64,000 nucleotides of DNA from Halonotius aquaticus. GTDB taxonomy: Archaea; Halobacteriota; Halobacteria; Halobacteriales; Haloferacaceae. Below are positions 17,222 through 26,642 of the stretch, piece by piece. The stretch spans positions 62,001 through 126,000 of the forward strand of contig NZ_QKNY01000005.1 of the NCBI RefSeq assembly GCF_003605575.1, in the 5' to 3' direction. Every line of letters begins with the position of its first letter. Position 1 is the first letter of the stretch. A model generated the notes under the pieces. The model did no database searches, had not been told where the DNA came from, and saw only the letters and a list, made by a program, of their open reading frames with translations. Position numbers and translations under genes: made by a program.

Positions 17222-18822
17222 TCAGCACAAGCGACATCGATCCGGTCACGCTCGAAGTCCTCCGAAATCAGTTCGAGAGCGTCGCTGACGAGATGGGCCA
17301 GGTACTCATTCGCGGCGCGTACTCGCCGAACATCACCGAACGCCAGGATTGCTCAACGGCGATTTTCGACGCCGACGGCCGGATGGTGGCTCAGGCCGAA
17401 CACATCCCCGTCCACCTCGGCGCGATGCCCGAGGCCGTCGACGCCGTTCTCGATCACGACCCCGCGCCAGGTGACGTGTTCATCCTCAACGATCCCTTCG
17501 CCGGCGGGACACACCTCCCAGACGTGACGTTAGTCGCGCCCATCGCGCCGCGCGAGGAGATCCTCGGCTACGCCGTCTCGCGAGCCCACCACGCCGACAT
17601 CGGCGGGATGACACCCGGCAGCATGCCCGCGGGCGCGGAGGAAATCTATCAGGAAGGTCTGCGGCTCCCCCCGACGCGCCTCGTCGACGCTGGCGAGCGC
17701 AACGAGGAACTGTTCTCGCTGATTCTCGCCAACGTTCGCAATCCCGACCAGCGACGGGCCGATTTCCGTGCTCAACTCGCGGCTACTGAGCGCGCCGAGG
17801 CGCGACTCGCTGAGCTGATCGACGACCACGGGCACGACCGCATCCGCGATGGCTTCGACGCCGTCATCGACTACTCGCGTGAGCGGATTCGGGATTCCAT
17901 CACGGAGTTGCCGGACGGCACCTACCGCGCCACCGACGTGCTGGAAGGCGACGGGGTAACTGACGACGACATCGAGATCCAGGCGGCCGTCACCGTCGAC
18001 GGCGCGACGATCACTGTCGATTTCGACGGGACGGATGCCCAACTCGACGGCAATCTCAATGCCCCGCTGGCGGTCGCCAAAAGCGCGGTCTACTTCGTGA
18101 TTCGCTGCATCACAGATCCCGAAATCCCGCCGAATCACGGCTGCTACGAGCCGGTGACGGTCGAGGCACCTGAGGGCTGTCTGCTGAACCCCGAGCCGCC
18201 CGCCGCCGTCGTCGGTGGCAACGTCGAGACCAGCCAGCGCGTGACCGACGTGGTCTTCCTCGCGCTCGCCGAGGCCGCACCCGACAGCGTGCCCGCACAG
18301 GGCCAGGGGACGATGAACAACCTCATCATCGGCGGTCGCGGCGGCGAGTTCGCCTATTATGAAACTATTGGCGGCGGATTCGGCGGCCGCGCGAGTGCTG
18401 ACGGAATGGACGGCGTGCAGGTCGGGATGACGAACACGTTGAACACGCCAATCGAGGCACTGGAAGCCGAGTACCCGCTACGGGTCGAACGCTACGCGTT
18501 GCGGCCCGACTCTGGCGGTGACGGCACCCATCGCGGCGGCCTCGGCCTCGAACGTCGCCTGCGCGTTCAGCAGGACGCGACCGTCTCACTCCTCACTGAG
18601 CGACGCCGCCACGCACCGCAGGGTGTTGACGGCGGCGAGCCAGGATCGACTGGCGAGAATCTGCTCCAGTTGCCGGACGAGAGCGAGAAATCGGTGGCAG
18701 CAAAAACGACGGTTGACGTGCCGGCCGATACCGTGGTTACGGTGCGAACGCCGGGCGGCGGCGGGCATGGCGATCCGGGCGAGCGCGACGCTGGGAAGCG
18801 GGAGCAAGACCGAATCGACTGA
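17218..18822 (+). CDS. hyuB: hydantoinase/oxoprolinase family protein, subunit B
   Basis: 534 aa, HyuB / hydantoinase B family, the obligate partner of HyuA. Family segments include [90 protein letters not shown] and the C-terminal GGGGHGDP. Starts by a 4-nt overlap with hyuA. The ending is followed after 60 bp by the vapBC pair with its own promoter, so hyuB closes the gdh operon. Confidence 0.9.
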   Translation: MISTSDIDPVTLEVLRNQFESVADEMGQVLIRGAYSPNITERQDCSTAIFDADGRMVAQAEHIPVHLGAMPEAVDAVLDHDPAPGDVFILNDPFAGGTHLPDVTLVAPIAPREEILGYAVSRAHHADIGGMTPGSMPAGAEEIYQEGLRLPPTRLVDAGERNEELFSLILANVRNPDQRRADFRAQLAATERAEARLAELIDDHGHDRIRDGFDAVIDYSRERIRDSITELPDGTYRATDVLEGDGVTDDDIEIQAAVTVDGATITVDFDGTDAQLDGNLNAPLAVAKSAVYFVIRCITDPEIPPNHGCYEPVTVEAPEGCLLNPEPPAAVVGGNVETSQRVTDVVFLALAEAAPDSVPAQGQGTMNNLIIGGRGGEFAYYETIGGGFGGRASADGMDGVQVGMTNTLNTPIEALEAEYPLRVERYALRPDSGGDGTHRGGLGLERRLRVQQDATVSLLTERRRHAPQGVDGGEPGSTGENLLQLPDESEKSVAAKTTVDVPADTVVTVRTPGGGGHGDPGERDAGKREQDRID

Positions 18823-18856
18823 AAAACGGGCGAGGACAGCGCGGAGTAACAGTTAT

Positions 18857-18882
18857 TGCATACGCATACGTATGTGCATACA
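18857..18882 (+). promoter_or_regulatory. palindromic operator at the vapB start
   Basis: A 26-bp dyad centred on CATACGTATG (perfect 10-bp core) with matching flanks (TGCATAC on the left, GTGCATACA on the right; 20 of 26 positions symmetric) runs into the vapB start codon. Toxin-antitoxin operons are normally self-repressed by the antitoxin at such sites, so this is the likely autoregulatory operator. Confidence 0.6.
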
Positions 18883-19103
18883 TGAGTGACACCTCGATTC
18901 GTGTCTCAAACGAGACGAAACAGCGGCTTGAACTCCACAAACGCGACGACGAGAGCTATGATGAGGTGATTCATCGCCTGACTGAGGACGACAAATGGGC
19001 GGGCTTCGGCGCGCTTGCCGACTCGGATATTCGCTCTGGAATGGAAGCAATGCGTGAACAGACGCGGTCGGGAATGGACGAGCGGATTGAGGATCTGGAG
19101 TAA
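18882..19103 (+). CDS. vapB: VapB-type antitoxin
   Basis: 73 aa. The N-terminus SDTSIRVSNETKQRLELHK is a ribbon-helix-helix/AbrB-like haloarchaeal antitoxin start, followed by YDEVIHRLTEDDKW and an acidic C-terminal helix that would wrap the toxin. Its stop codon overlaps the start of vapC by one base (TAATG), giving coupled translation. The dyad at its start codon is probably its own binding site. Confidence 0.82.
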   Translation: MSDTSIRVSNETKQRLELHKRDDESYDEVIHRLTEDDKWAGFGALADSDIRSGMEAMREQTRSGMDERIEDLE

Positions 19104-19507
19104 TGCTCCTGCTCGATAATACGATTCTTAGCGATTATCTGGCTGGTGTTGATACCGCTCGCCAGTTCTTAGAACAGTATGAACAGGATGTTTGGGCCGT
19201 TTCGTCTCTCGTTCTTTATGAAGCGTACATGGGATGTGCGCATGGGTACATTGACGCAACACCGGCGATGGTCAGGCAAGCCGTCAACACGTCGATGACT
19301 GTGGTTGATGTTACGTCACAGACGGCTGCCGAAGCCGAGACGCTTCAGCGGGAACTGTTGGACTCCGGCGTTCCTGCCGACAGTCCAGATATTCTGATCG
19401 CGGCGACAGCCCGAGAACACGGTGGGACGTTTGCAACCGCGGACAAACACTTCTGGAAACCGGAAATAGAAGAGGTGCTCTCAATCGCACAGTATGATCC
19501 GTACTGA
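19103..19507 (+). CDS. vapC: VapC-type PIN-domain toxin ribonuclease
   Basis: 134 aa PIN domain. The four acidic residues of the metal-dependent RNase site are all present: D5 (LLLDNTILSDYL), E40 (LVLYEAYMG), D96 (DSPDILIAA) and D114 (FATADKHF). Expected action is cleavage of tRNA or rRNA when VapB is degraded. Translation is coupled to vapB. The pair ends against the convergent guaA-type gene with only 2 bp between stops. Confidence 0.88.
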   Translation: MLLLDNTILSDYLAGVDTARQFLEQYEQDVWAVSSLVLYEAYMGCAHGYIDATPAMVRQAVNTSMTVVDVTSQTAAEAETLQRELLDSGVPADSPDILIAATAREHGGTFATADKHFWKPEIEEVLSIAQYDPY

Positions 19508-19509
19508 TT

Positions 19510-20061
19510 CTACTGCTCGCAGATATCCCGGAAGTTCTCGAAGACCTCCTCGCCGCGTTCGGTGTGGATCACTTCGGGATGCCACTGGACGCCGTAGAGG
19601 TTGCGGTCGGTGTCGCTCATGGCTTCGATCCCACACACGTCGGAGGTGCCGGTGCGGCTGAAGCCCTCGGGGAGCGTTTTTACTTCGTCGGCGTGGCTGG
19701 CCCAGACGCGGGTTTCCGGGGCGAGCGAGCCGATCAGTGGGTCGTCGTCGTCGGTGATATCGACGGTGACGTCGGCGTAGCCGCCGTACTCGCCGCCGCC
19801 GACGCTGCCGCCGAGCTCGTCGGCGATGAGTTGCATGCCGAGACAGATGCCAAGGACGGGTTCGTCGCGGTCGAGGTATTCTGCTGATCGGCCCACGCGA
19901 TCCATATCGGGGCCACCGGAGAGAACGAAGCCGTCGGCCTCGACCTCTCCGGGGTCGACATCGTTGTCGACGAGGTCGGCGTCGACGCCGAGATCCCGGA
20001 GCGCGCGCTGCTCCAGATGGGTAAACTGCCCGTGGTTGTCGATGACCGCAATGCGAGTCAT
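19510..20061 (-). CDS. guaAA: GMP synthase glutamine amidotransferase subunit
   Basis: 183 aa class I glutamine amidotransferase. Catalytic triad: C73 in GICLGMQ, H161 and E163 in QWHPEV. As in most archaea, GMP synthase is split: this subunit releases ammonia from glutamine and a separate ATP pyrophosphatase subunit (not in the window) aminates XMP. N-terminus MTRIAVIDNHGQFTHL is characteristic. It shares direction with the next amidotransferase 93 bp upstream, but the two need not be one transcript. Confidence 0.92.
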   Translation of the reverse strand: MTRIAVIDNHGQFTHLEQRALRDLGVDADLVDNDVDPGEVEADGFVLSGGPDMDRVGRSAEYLDRDEPVLGICLGMQLIADELGGSVGGGEYGGYADVTVDITDDDDPLIGSLAPETRVWASHADEVKTLPEGFSRTGTSDVCGIEAMSDTDRNLYGVQWHPEVIHTERGEEVFENFRDICEQ

Positions 20062-20154
20062 GGGCAGCCTTCGCTGCTGGGACTCAAAAGGAAACCGAAA
20101 CCGGACGCGAAACTGGGTGTTTGGGCAGCTACCTCCCAGTACGGCGGCCAGCCC

Positions 20155-20856
20155 TCAGTCGGCAGCAACCCGGTCGCCGCGGATCTCGGCGACGTACGCG
20201 AGGAAATTGTCGAAGAGTTGCTTGGCCTCACAGGCTGCCGCGTAGTTTGATTCGGTGATCCCATCCAGCACCTGTTGAACCCGTTCCTCGGAGAGTTCGT
20301 CCTTGCCGGTGGTCACGGTTTCGGCGGTCTGCATGTCATACTCGGGGTGAAACTGCACGCCGATGGCGCGATCCTTGCGGAAGCCGTGGATTCCGTAGTC
20401 GTTTTCGGCGAAGACGGTCGCGCCCGGCGGTGGTTCGGCGACGCGATCTGAGTGGGTCGTGAAAACAGTCATCGACTCGTCGATACCGGCCAGCAGGCGA
20501 TTGTCGCCGTTGTGTTCGACGGTGCGGTAGCCGATCTCGTACTCGCCCATGTCCTCGACGCGGCCACCGAGTACGTCGGCCAGTAGTTGGTGACCGTAAC
20601 AGACGCCGAGGGCCGGGAGACCGGCTTCGACAGCGCCGCCAACCCACGTTTTCAGTCGACCGATCCATTCCTTGTCCCAGTAGACTGACGCGCTGGAGCC
20701 GGTGACAACGAAGCCGTCGAACGCGAAGTCATCGGGGAACTCGCCGGCCGGACAGCGAAATTCGACAACGTCAGCGTCGAGTTCGCGGACGAAGTTCCGT
20801 TCGGTGTCGTCGGCCGCGTGTGCCGCATTCAACAGAGCGATCTTGGGCCGACTCAT
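20155..20856 (-). CDS. class I glutamine amidotransferase-like protein
   Basis: 233 aa from the ATG at 20856 (MSRPKIALLN; an earlier in-frame ATG at 20871 adds five residues). Triad C86 in GVCYGHQLL, H170 and E172 in QFHPEYD. It resembles the GuaA-like/YfeJ group of free-standing amidotransferases, in which the amination partner is unknown. The C-terminal extension after the triad, ending LFDNFLAYVAEIRGDRVAAD, is longer than in GuaA. Confidence 0.85.
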   Translation of the reverse strand: MSRPKIALLNAAHAADDTERNFVRELDADVVEFRCPAGEFPDDFAFDGFVVTGSSASVYWDKEWIGRLKTWVGGAVEAGLPALGVCYGHQLLADVLGGRVEDMGEYEIGYRTVEHNGDNRLLAGIDESMTVFTTHSDRVAEPPPGATVFAENDYGIHGFRKDRAIGVQFHPEYDMQTAETVTTGKDELSEERVQQVLDGITESNYAAACEAKQLFDNFLAYVAEIRGDRVAAD

Positions 20857-20941
20857 GCACCTGTTTCGCACATACTGGAGTGAAAAGCTGTTGCGTTGCT
20901 TCGATTCTCTTGACGAACGTTTGGTTTCATCTGGTGCTGGA

Positions 20942-22042
20942 TTAATCTGCTGTCATCGCGGGCGACTGCCGGACATCCTCGCGGAGCCGCGTCGCATACT
21001 CCAGCCGGAGTTGGCGGGCCGTTTCGCGGTCGATCGGCCCGTCGTGGTCGAAGGTATCTGCGATCGGGTCGAAGGCGTCCGGCTCAAAGCCCATCCGCGA
21101 GAGGTACGCCGCCAGCGACTCGGTCAACCCTTCCTCGATCGCGGTGTCGACGTAGTCGCTGACGGTCTCAAAGTCGGGGAGGACGATGCGCTCGTCGTCG
21201 ACGCAGGGAGTGTTACCGCCGATGTCGACAGGGCGACCGTCCAGTTCACCAGCAACCTCGGCGAGAGTGTCAGCCAACGCAACGGTTCGGCTCGGCAACG
21301 TCGTGTCCGGCGATCGCCACTCGACGGTGCCGAATTCCTCGCGGAGCTGTACCGGCGTCCACACCGCGCTTTCGGGATCGAAACACGACTCGAAGGTCGA
21401 TTCGTCGATGCCGGCGGCGATGGCTTGCTCGCGGAACCGATCGTAACACGTCTGCAGGCGTCGATTCCAGTCTTCGCGATCATCGACGTAGGGCCACAGT
21501 TCGCCCTGGTTCCGGAGATTGTCGTAGGCGAGCCATCGGTAACATTTCGAGCGCGCGCCCGGTGCCATCGCGTTCCCCCGGAAGTGTCGCGCCGAGTTGA
21601 CCAACGCTAACGCGGGATCGAGTGCGATCAGCGTGTTGAGTTGGTCGACTGCTCTGCCGGGCTGTTGTTCGATGTGGATGTGGGTGCCGGCGCAGTGGCG
21701 GACGTACTGGAAGTCCTCGCCGACGACCTCGTTTTGAATCCGCGTTCGGTCGCAGGGGATCTCGCGGATCGCCTCGTGATTTAGTGGCGTTGCCAGCGGG
21801 ACAAGCTGTTTGCCGAACTCCTTGCCTCGATCCAGCGCGGCTCTGACCCGCTCGAAGAGTTCTCCGCGGAGTTCGGCGGTCGACGTACAGGGCGTCGTCT
21901 TGATCTCAACCATCGGTTCGACGAACTCGCGTTCGGCACCCGGGAGGTCGATCAACGAGCCTGGTTGGGTGAGATACCCCGCCTCGTTGACGACCCAGTA
22001 TTCGACCTCGATACTCCGCTTGAGTGATGGGGTAGATGACAT
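20942..22042 (-). CDS. GCS2-family glutamate-cysteine ligase-like protein
   Basis: 366 aa of the carboxylate-amine ligase / GCS2 family (YbdK-like). Recognisable parts: SIEVEYWVVNEAGYL (the E-x-E metal/ATP site), VEIKTTPCTSTAELR, HCAGTHIHIEQQ and EEFGTVEWRSPDTT. Such enzymes make gamma-glutamyl amides; haloarchaea use gamma-glutamylcysteine as main thiol, but the classical haloarchaeal GshA starts differently (LGVEEEF-type), so this is probably a paralogue of unknown substrate. Start is the ATG at 22042. Confidence 0.8.
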   Translation of the reverse strand: MSSTPSLKRSIEVEYWVVNEAGYLTQPGSLIDLPGAEREFVEPMVEIKTTPCTSTAELRGELFERVRAALDRGKEFGKQLVPLATPLNHEAIREIPCDRTRIQNEVVGEDFQYVRHCAGTHIHIEQQPGRAVDQLNTLIALDPALALVNSARHFRGNAMAPGARSKCYRWLAYDNLRNQGELWPYVDDREDWNRRLQTCYDRFREQAIAAGIDESTFESCFDPESAVWTPVQLREEFGTVEWRSPDTTLPSRTVALADTLAEVAGELDGRPVDIGGNTPCVDDERIVLPDFETVSDYVDTAIEEGLTESLAAYLSRMGFEPDAFDPIADTFDHDGPIDRETARQLRLEYATRLREDVRQSPAMTAD

Positions 22043-22099
22043 GAGGGGTAGGCGGTGCTCGGCGTCAGTGTCGCACCAGTTCGTGTGCCGTGTTCACAT

Positions 22100-22366
22100 G
22101 CAACTGTAAGCCGTGGTCGCCTACAAAAAAATTTGGACAATCAACTCAATATATCCTTAAATAGTATCCAGACACAATAGAAAATTCCAAATTTTGGCTA
22201 ATATAGGATTTAAACTGGTTAATATAGTCTATGTATGAATTCTGATTAGATACAACCAGCAGAACGGACAAATGCCCACTACTCGATCGCTACCGCCCAG
22301 GACACATTGCGTCGACAGCACTATTGCCGCCAGCCACGCGGTCGCTGTCGGTGTTATCCCGCCCGG
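22100..22366. other. AT-rich intergenic block
   Basis: Between the GCS2 gene and the VOC gene lie 324 bp, of which 22110-22260 is markedly AT-rich and contains a perfect small dyad CCAAATTTTGG (about 22189-22199) and several TATA-like words. No gene or RNA is recognised. It probably holds the promoter of the GCS2 gene (minus strand). Confidence 0.45.
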
Positions 22367-22792
22367 CTACAGTGCCATCGGATCGAACTGTGTATTTTCG
22401 CCGTTCCACTGCTCGCCATTGTCGTCGCGGGTGTCGATGTAGAGCTCGACGCCGTTACCGTCGGGATCGTCGAAGTACAGCGATTTGCTGATGCCGTGGT
22501 CGACCGGCTGAGCCTCGGTCTCTCGCTCCTGCAGCGACTCGTAACACGCCCGGAGGGCAGCCGGCGTGTCAAGTTCGAAGGCGACGTGGTAGAGCCCGCG
22601 GCTGTTCGGCGGTGGCGACGAGGCCTCGGGGCGGGCCTGCAGCGCGAGATCGTGGTGGTGGTCGCCAAACGAGAGGAAGGCGTAGTTGGCTTGCTGTTCG
22701 GTGACTGACAGCCCAAGCAGATCGGTGTAAAACGAGATCGCCCGGTCGAGGTCGCTGACGATCACATGAACGTGACCGAGGTGCGAGGCCAT
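22367..22792 (-). CDS. VOC-superfamily protein (glyoxalase/bleomycin-resistance fold)
   Basis: 141 aa, two beta-alpha-beta-beta-beta modules. The opening HLGHVHVIVSDLDRAISFYTDLLGL and the later YFDDPDGNGVELY are the standard metal-binding halves of the fold, with His and Glu ligands in place. Substrate unknown: glyoxalase I, dioxygenase or antibiotic-binding relatives are all possible. It sits between unrelated genes on the same strand. Confidence 0.85.
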   Translation of the reverse strand: MASHLGHVHVIVSDLDRAISFYTDLLGLSVTEQQANYAFLSFGDHHHDLALQARPEASSPPPNSRGLYHVAFELDTPAALRACYESLQERETEAQPVDHGISKSLYFDDPDGNGVELYIDTRDDNGEQWNGENTQFDPMAL

Positions 22793-22837
22793 ACGCGTTA
22801 CAGGAACCGGACGCGTGATAGAACTACTGCTGGCGGA

Positions 22838-23374
22838 TTATTCCTCGAACCGATCGCGCGCGGACTGGAACCCCAACTCCTCGGCTTCGGCTGCCTGTCG
22901 TTGTTCCCGTTCGGCGACCGCTTCGGGGTCGGGGTCGACATCGTCGTCGATGCGGGCAAACGACTGGTGCACTTTCGCGTGACACCACCGACACAGCGCG
23001 ACCGTGAGTTCGTGGCTGGCGTCGACACTCTCCGAATCGCCGTCGCCGGTGTCCGCGTCGGCATATGACAAGTGGTGTTCCTCGATCAGCGGCCGGCTGT
23101 CGTCGTGGGCGAGCCGGAGTTCTTCGAGCCCGCATCGCCGACACTCGTCGTCGGTGGTCGTCCAGCGGTAGTGCGGGCAGCCACGCCACTCGTCGGCCTC
23201 TCCGACGTGACAGGCGTAGTCGTTGGCCGCCCGCTCCTCGGCGAACTCGGGGTCGACGCCGGCGTGGTTGAGGGCGAACCGACACCGGCCGTCGTCGGTG
23301 AGGTGGTCACAGAGCCCCGCGATGTCGTAGGGGTCGTCGACGCCGACGGGCGTGCCCTCGGGCGTCTCTTCCAT
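22838..23374 (-). CDS. zinc-binding, HNH-nuclease-like protein
   Basis: 178 aa from the ATG at 23374 (MEETPEGTPVGV; upstream in-frame codons lie before the promoter). Two metal-site halves are visible: CRRCG followed by EEHHLSY, then CRWCHAKVH, the pattern H-H ... C-x2-C-H-x3-H of HNH endonucleases. An upstream set (CDHLTDDGRCRF ... CHVGEADEWRGCPHY) adds further Cys/His ligands. Nuclease activity is plausible but unproven. It shares a 50-bp divergent promoter with the DUF192 gene. Confidence 0.7.
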   Translation of the reverse strand: MEETPEGTPVGVDDPYDIAGLCDHLTDDGRCRFALNHAGVDPEFAEERAANDYACHVGEADEWRGCPHYRWTTTDDECRRCGLEELRLAHDDSRPLIEEHHLSYADADTGDGDSESVDASHELTVALCRWCHAKVHQSFARIDDDVDPDPEAVAEREQRQAAEAEELGFQSARDRFEE

Positions 23375-23397
23375 GGCCAGCCTCGGCCCCCCAGAGC

Positions 23398-23404
23398 TAA
23401 ATAT
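23398..23404. promoter_or_regulatory. shared TATA box of a 50-bp divergent promoter
   Basis: TAAATAT at 23398-23404 reads as ATATTTA on the other strand. It is about 24 nt from the GTG start at 23425 (plus) and about 27 nt from the ATG start at 23374 (minus). One symmetric TATA element may therefore serve both leaderless genes. Confidence 0.5.
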
Positions 23405-23424
23405 CGTCCGCCCGACCGTCCTGT

Positions 23425-23775
23425 GTGCAGCTTGTTCACCGGCCCGAATCGGGTGGCGGCAGTCAGGTACTCGCCAGCGACATCGAGATCGCGGATTCAT
23501 TTCTCGCACAGGCCCGCGGGCTGATGTTCCGGCGGTCGCTGGCCGAGGACAGCGCGCTCGTCTTTCAGTTCGATAGTGCGGCGAAACGCGACGTTCACAT
23601 GCTGTTCGTTCCGTTCGCTATCGACGCGCTGTGGCTCGTTGACAACGAGGTCGTGGCAAAAAAGCGGCTGAAACCGTGGATCGGCCTCGGTCGCGAAACT
23701 GCTGAGACGCTGGTGGAACTGCCAGCCGGCGCGGCTGACGATGTCGCGGTCGGCGACCGCGTGACACTTGAGTAG
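23425..23775 (+). CDS. DUF192 (COG1430) family protein
   Basis: 116 aa. Core segments ADSFLAQARGLMFRR, LVFQFDS, HMLFVPFAIDALWLVDNEVV, KPWIGLGRETAETLVELPAG match DUF192, a small beta-rich fold of unknown function, often exported in bacteria but without signal peptide here. Start is a GTG 24 nt from the shared TATA box. Its stop is next to the leader region of the LeuA/CimA gene. Confidence 0.85.
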   Translation: MQLVHRPESGGGSQVLASDIEIADSFLAQARGLMFRRSLAEDSALVFQFDSAAKRDVHMLFVPFAIDALWLVDNEVVAKKRLKPWIGLGRETAETLVELPAGAADDVAVGDRVTLE

Positions 23776-23819
23776 TGTCGACCGCTGCGAACACCCGGTC
23801 ACGGCGACGGAGACGGCAG

Positions 23820-23939
23820 CTTTATTTTGTTGTGCGTATGAAGAATTATGCACAATGGAGCATTCAGCCTCCAACGAGGATAGAGGAAGTCGGGGCGACC
23901 CGGCTGGCCGCGAAATTCTCCGGTGACAGGTATTCATCC
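23820..23939 (+). promoter_or_regulatory. promoter and short-ORF leader of the LeuA/CimA gene
   Basis: The TATA element ctttattttg (about 23820-23828) predicts a transcript start near 23850. Two short frames begin right there: 23848-23883 (11 codons, MHNGAFSLQRG) and 23855-23926 (23 codons, acidic, ending EILR). The second stops 13 nt before the GTG at 23940. The arrangement looks like a leader-peptide or translational-coupling device; it has no run of Leu or Ile codons typical of classical attenuation. Confidence 0.45.
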
Positions 23940-25490
<1,551 letters not shown>

Positions 25491-25570
25491 TCTCTATCCG
25501 TTTTTGCGGTTCAATCTGAGCAGGCAAGCAGGTGGGCCGGCCGGCCGATCAACCGACTTCCTGGCGGACT

Positions 25571-25789
25571 GAAAGGGCGAGGCTCTCCCGGCGAACCCGG
25601 ACGTTCACGAGAGCTTGCTCTCGTGAGCCAACCAGAAATCTTCGATTTCTGGTGACGACGCAAGCACCGCAGTGAGCGAAGCGAGTGAGGAGCGCAGCGA
25701 GTCCCGGGAGTTCTGCGAGCGAAGCGAGCAGAACCTCGAAAGACGAGCGCAAGCGAGTCTTTCGGCGGCCGAGAGAGCCGAGGGCTTTC
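25571..25789. repeat. 220-bp non-coding element with four nested hairpins
   Basis: Hairpins with near-perfect stems lie at 25605-25626 (tcacgagagc / gctctcgtga), 25631-25653 (accagaaatc / gatttctggt), 25710-25734 (gttctgc / gcagaac) and 25737-25764 (cgaaagac / gtctttcg). GAGCG-N-AGCGAG words recur between them (four times). The outer edges, gaaag..ggctctc (25571-25587) and gagagcc..ctttc (25773-25789), are imperfect inverted repeats. Such GAGCGAAGCGAG-rich sequences are frequent in haloarchaeal intergenic DNA. It may be a mobile repeat, or a termination/RNA-processing element after the LeuA/CimA gene. Confidence 0.6.
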
Positions 25790-25860
25790 TATACCTATTT
25801 CTCGCATCCGAATCCGTATCGAACCCGTACGTCTAAGAGCGATGCCGCTGAAACGTCGCT

Positions 25861-26181
25861 GTGGCGTACGTCGTCGAAATCAAACCCTCTGCGCGCAAGC
25901 GAAACCCCGAGGTCGGGCGGACGATCAACACTGAGGGATCGACTCACCGCTTCGCGGATCGAGACGCTGCTGAGGGGTGGGCCGAGGAGTTGACCGGCGG
26001 GGGACGGGATCATGTCTGGATTCAGTCCGCTCACCCACAGGACAACTCCGCGGTCGACGCGTATCTCGTCTCGCGGAATACGCGTGGTGAGTTAGAACGT
26101 GCCTTCGACAAGCGGCGGCGTCGACTTCGCGGCGGCGACAGCAGTCAACAGCAGGGGCTGGCTGAGCAGTTTTCCGAGTAA
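25861..26181 (+). CDS. small orphan haloarchaeal protein
   Basis: 106 aa with GTG start (VAYVVEIKPSARKRNPEVGR). Mixed charge, rather basic, with a C-terminal Arg-rich helix (ERAFDKRRRRLRGG) that could bind nucleic acid. No known domain recognised. It lies between a hairpin cluster and duplicated tRNA-Ser ends, so it may belong to an inserted element. Codon use looks haloarchaeal (high G/C at third positions), which supports that it is translated. Confidence 0.55.
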   Translation: MAYVVEIKPSARKRNPEVGRTINTEGSTHRFADRDAAEGWAEELTGGGRDHVWIQSAHPQDNSAVDAYLVSRNTRGELERAFDKRRRRLRGGDSSQQQGLAEQFSE

Positions 26182-26224
26182 TTTGGTTGTATCGCTGTCG
26201 ACGTCGCAATGCGATTTTAGGAGC

Positions 26225-26381
26225 GATTTGAACTACGGTCACCTCGCTCGCGTTGCTCGCTTGTTCTCTCATTCAAATCTCTCGACTCTCCGATACCCAC
26301 TCGCGGTAACCGAGAGCCACAGAGGGCTCTTGGCGTGTTGCTCGCGGTAGAAACGCCGAGGGAGAGATTTGAACTACGGTC
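26225..26381. repeat. direct repeats related to the tRNA-Ser 3' end
   Basis: The 16-mer GATTTGAACTACGGTC occurs at 26225-26240 and 26366-26381. The second copy is embedded in 26349-26375, which matches the tRNA-Ser 3' region at 26484-26510 in 26 of 27 positions (acceptor end plus T arm). These are partial tRNA duplications of the sort left by integrases that use a tRNA gene as attachment site. Each copy is followed by an inverted ttcaaat-type word, suggesting a small stem-loop. Confidence 0.65.
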
Positions 26382-26488
26382 GCTCCCGGTGGTCGCTCCC
26401 TCGTTCAAATTCCCGACTACCGTTCGCGGGGACACGGGGTCGCGGCGCGACAAGACGCGCCGCTAAGTGATTTGTGTCCGCGCAGAAA

Positions 26489-26573
26489 CGCCGAGGGGGA
26501 GATTTGAACTCCCGAGTCCGAATGGACAGTAGATTTCGAATCTACCGCCTTGGCCAGGCTAGGCTACCTCGGC
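26489..26573 (-). tRNA. tRNA-Ser (anticodon CGA)
   Basis: 85 nt on the minus strand without intron and without encoded CCA. The acceptor GCCGAGG pairs with CCTCGGC followed by discriminator G; anticodon stem GTAGA/TCTAC encloses loop TTCGAAA, reading UCG codons; a long variable arm (TGTCCATTCGGACTC) is diagnostic of serine tRNA; the T arm is GGGAG-TTCAAAT-CTCCC. Confidence 0.95.
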
Positions 26574-26642
26574 TCACTTCCTCTTCGCCTGTGCCGAAAG
26601 TAAAAGATTCCGATGTGGCCGCCTTCGGCCGATTCATCGCCG

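Noticed and set aside
23775-23939. extended N-terminus of the LeuA/CimA protein
   Set aside because: Lies upstream of, or across, the predicted transcript start; Arg-rich residues do not resemble the family.
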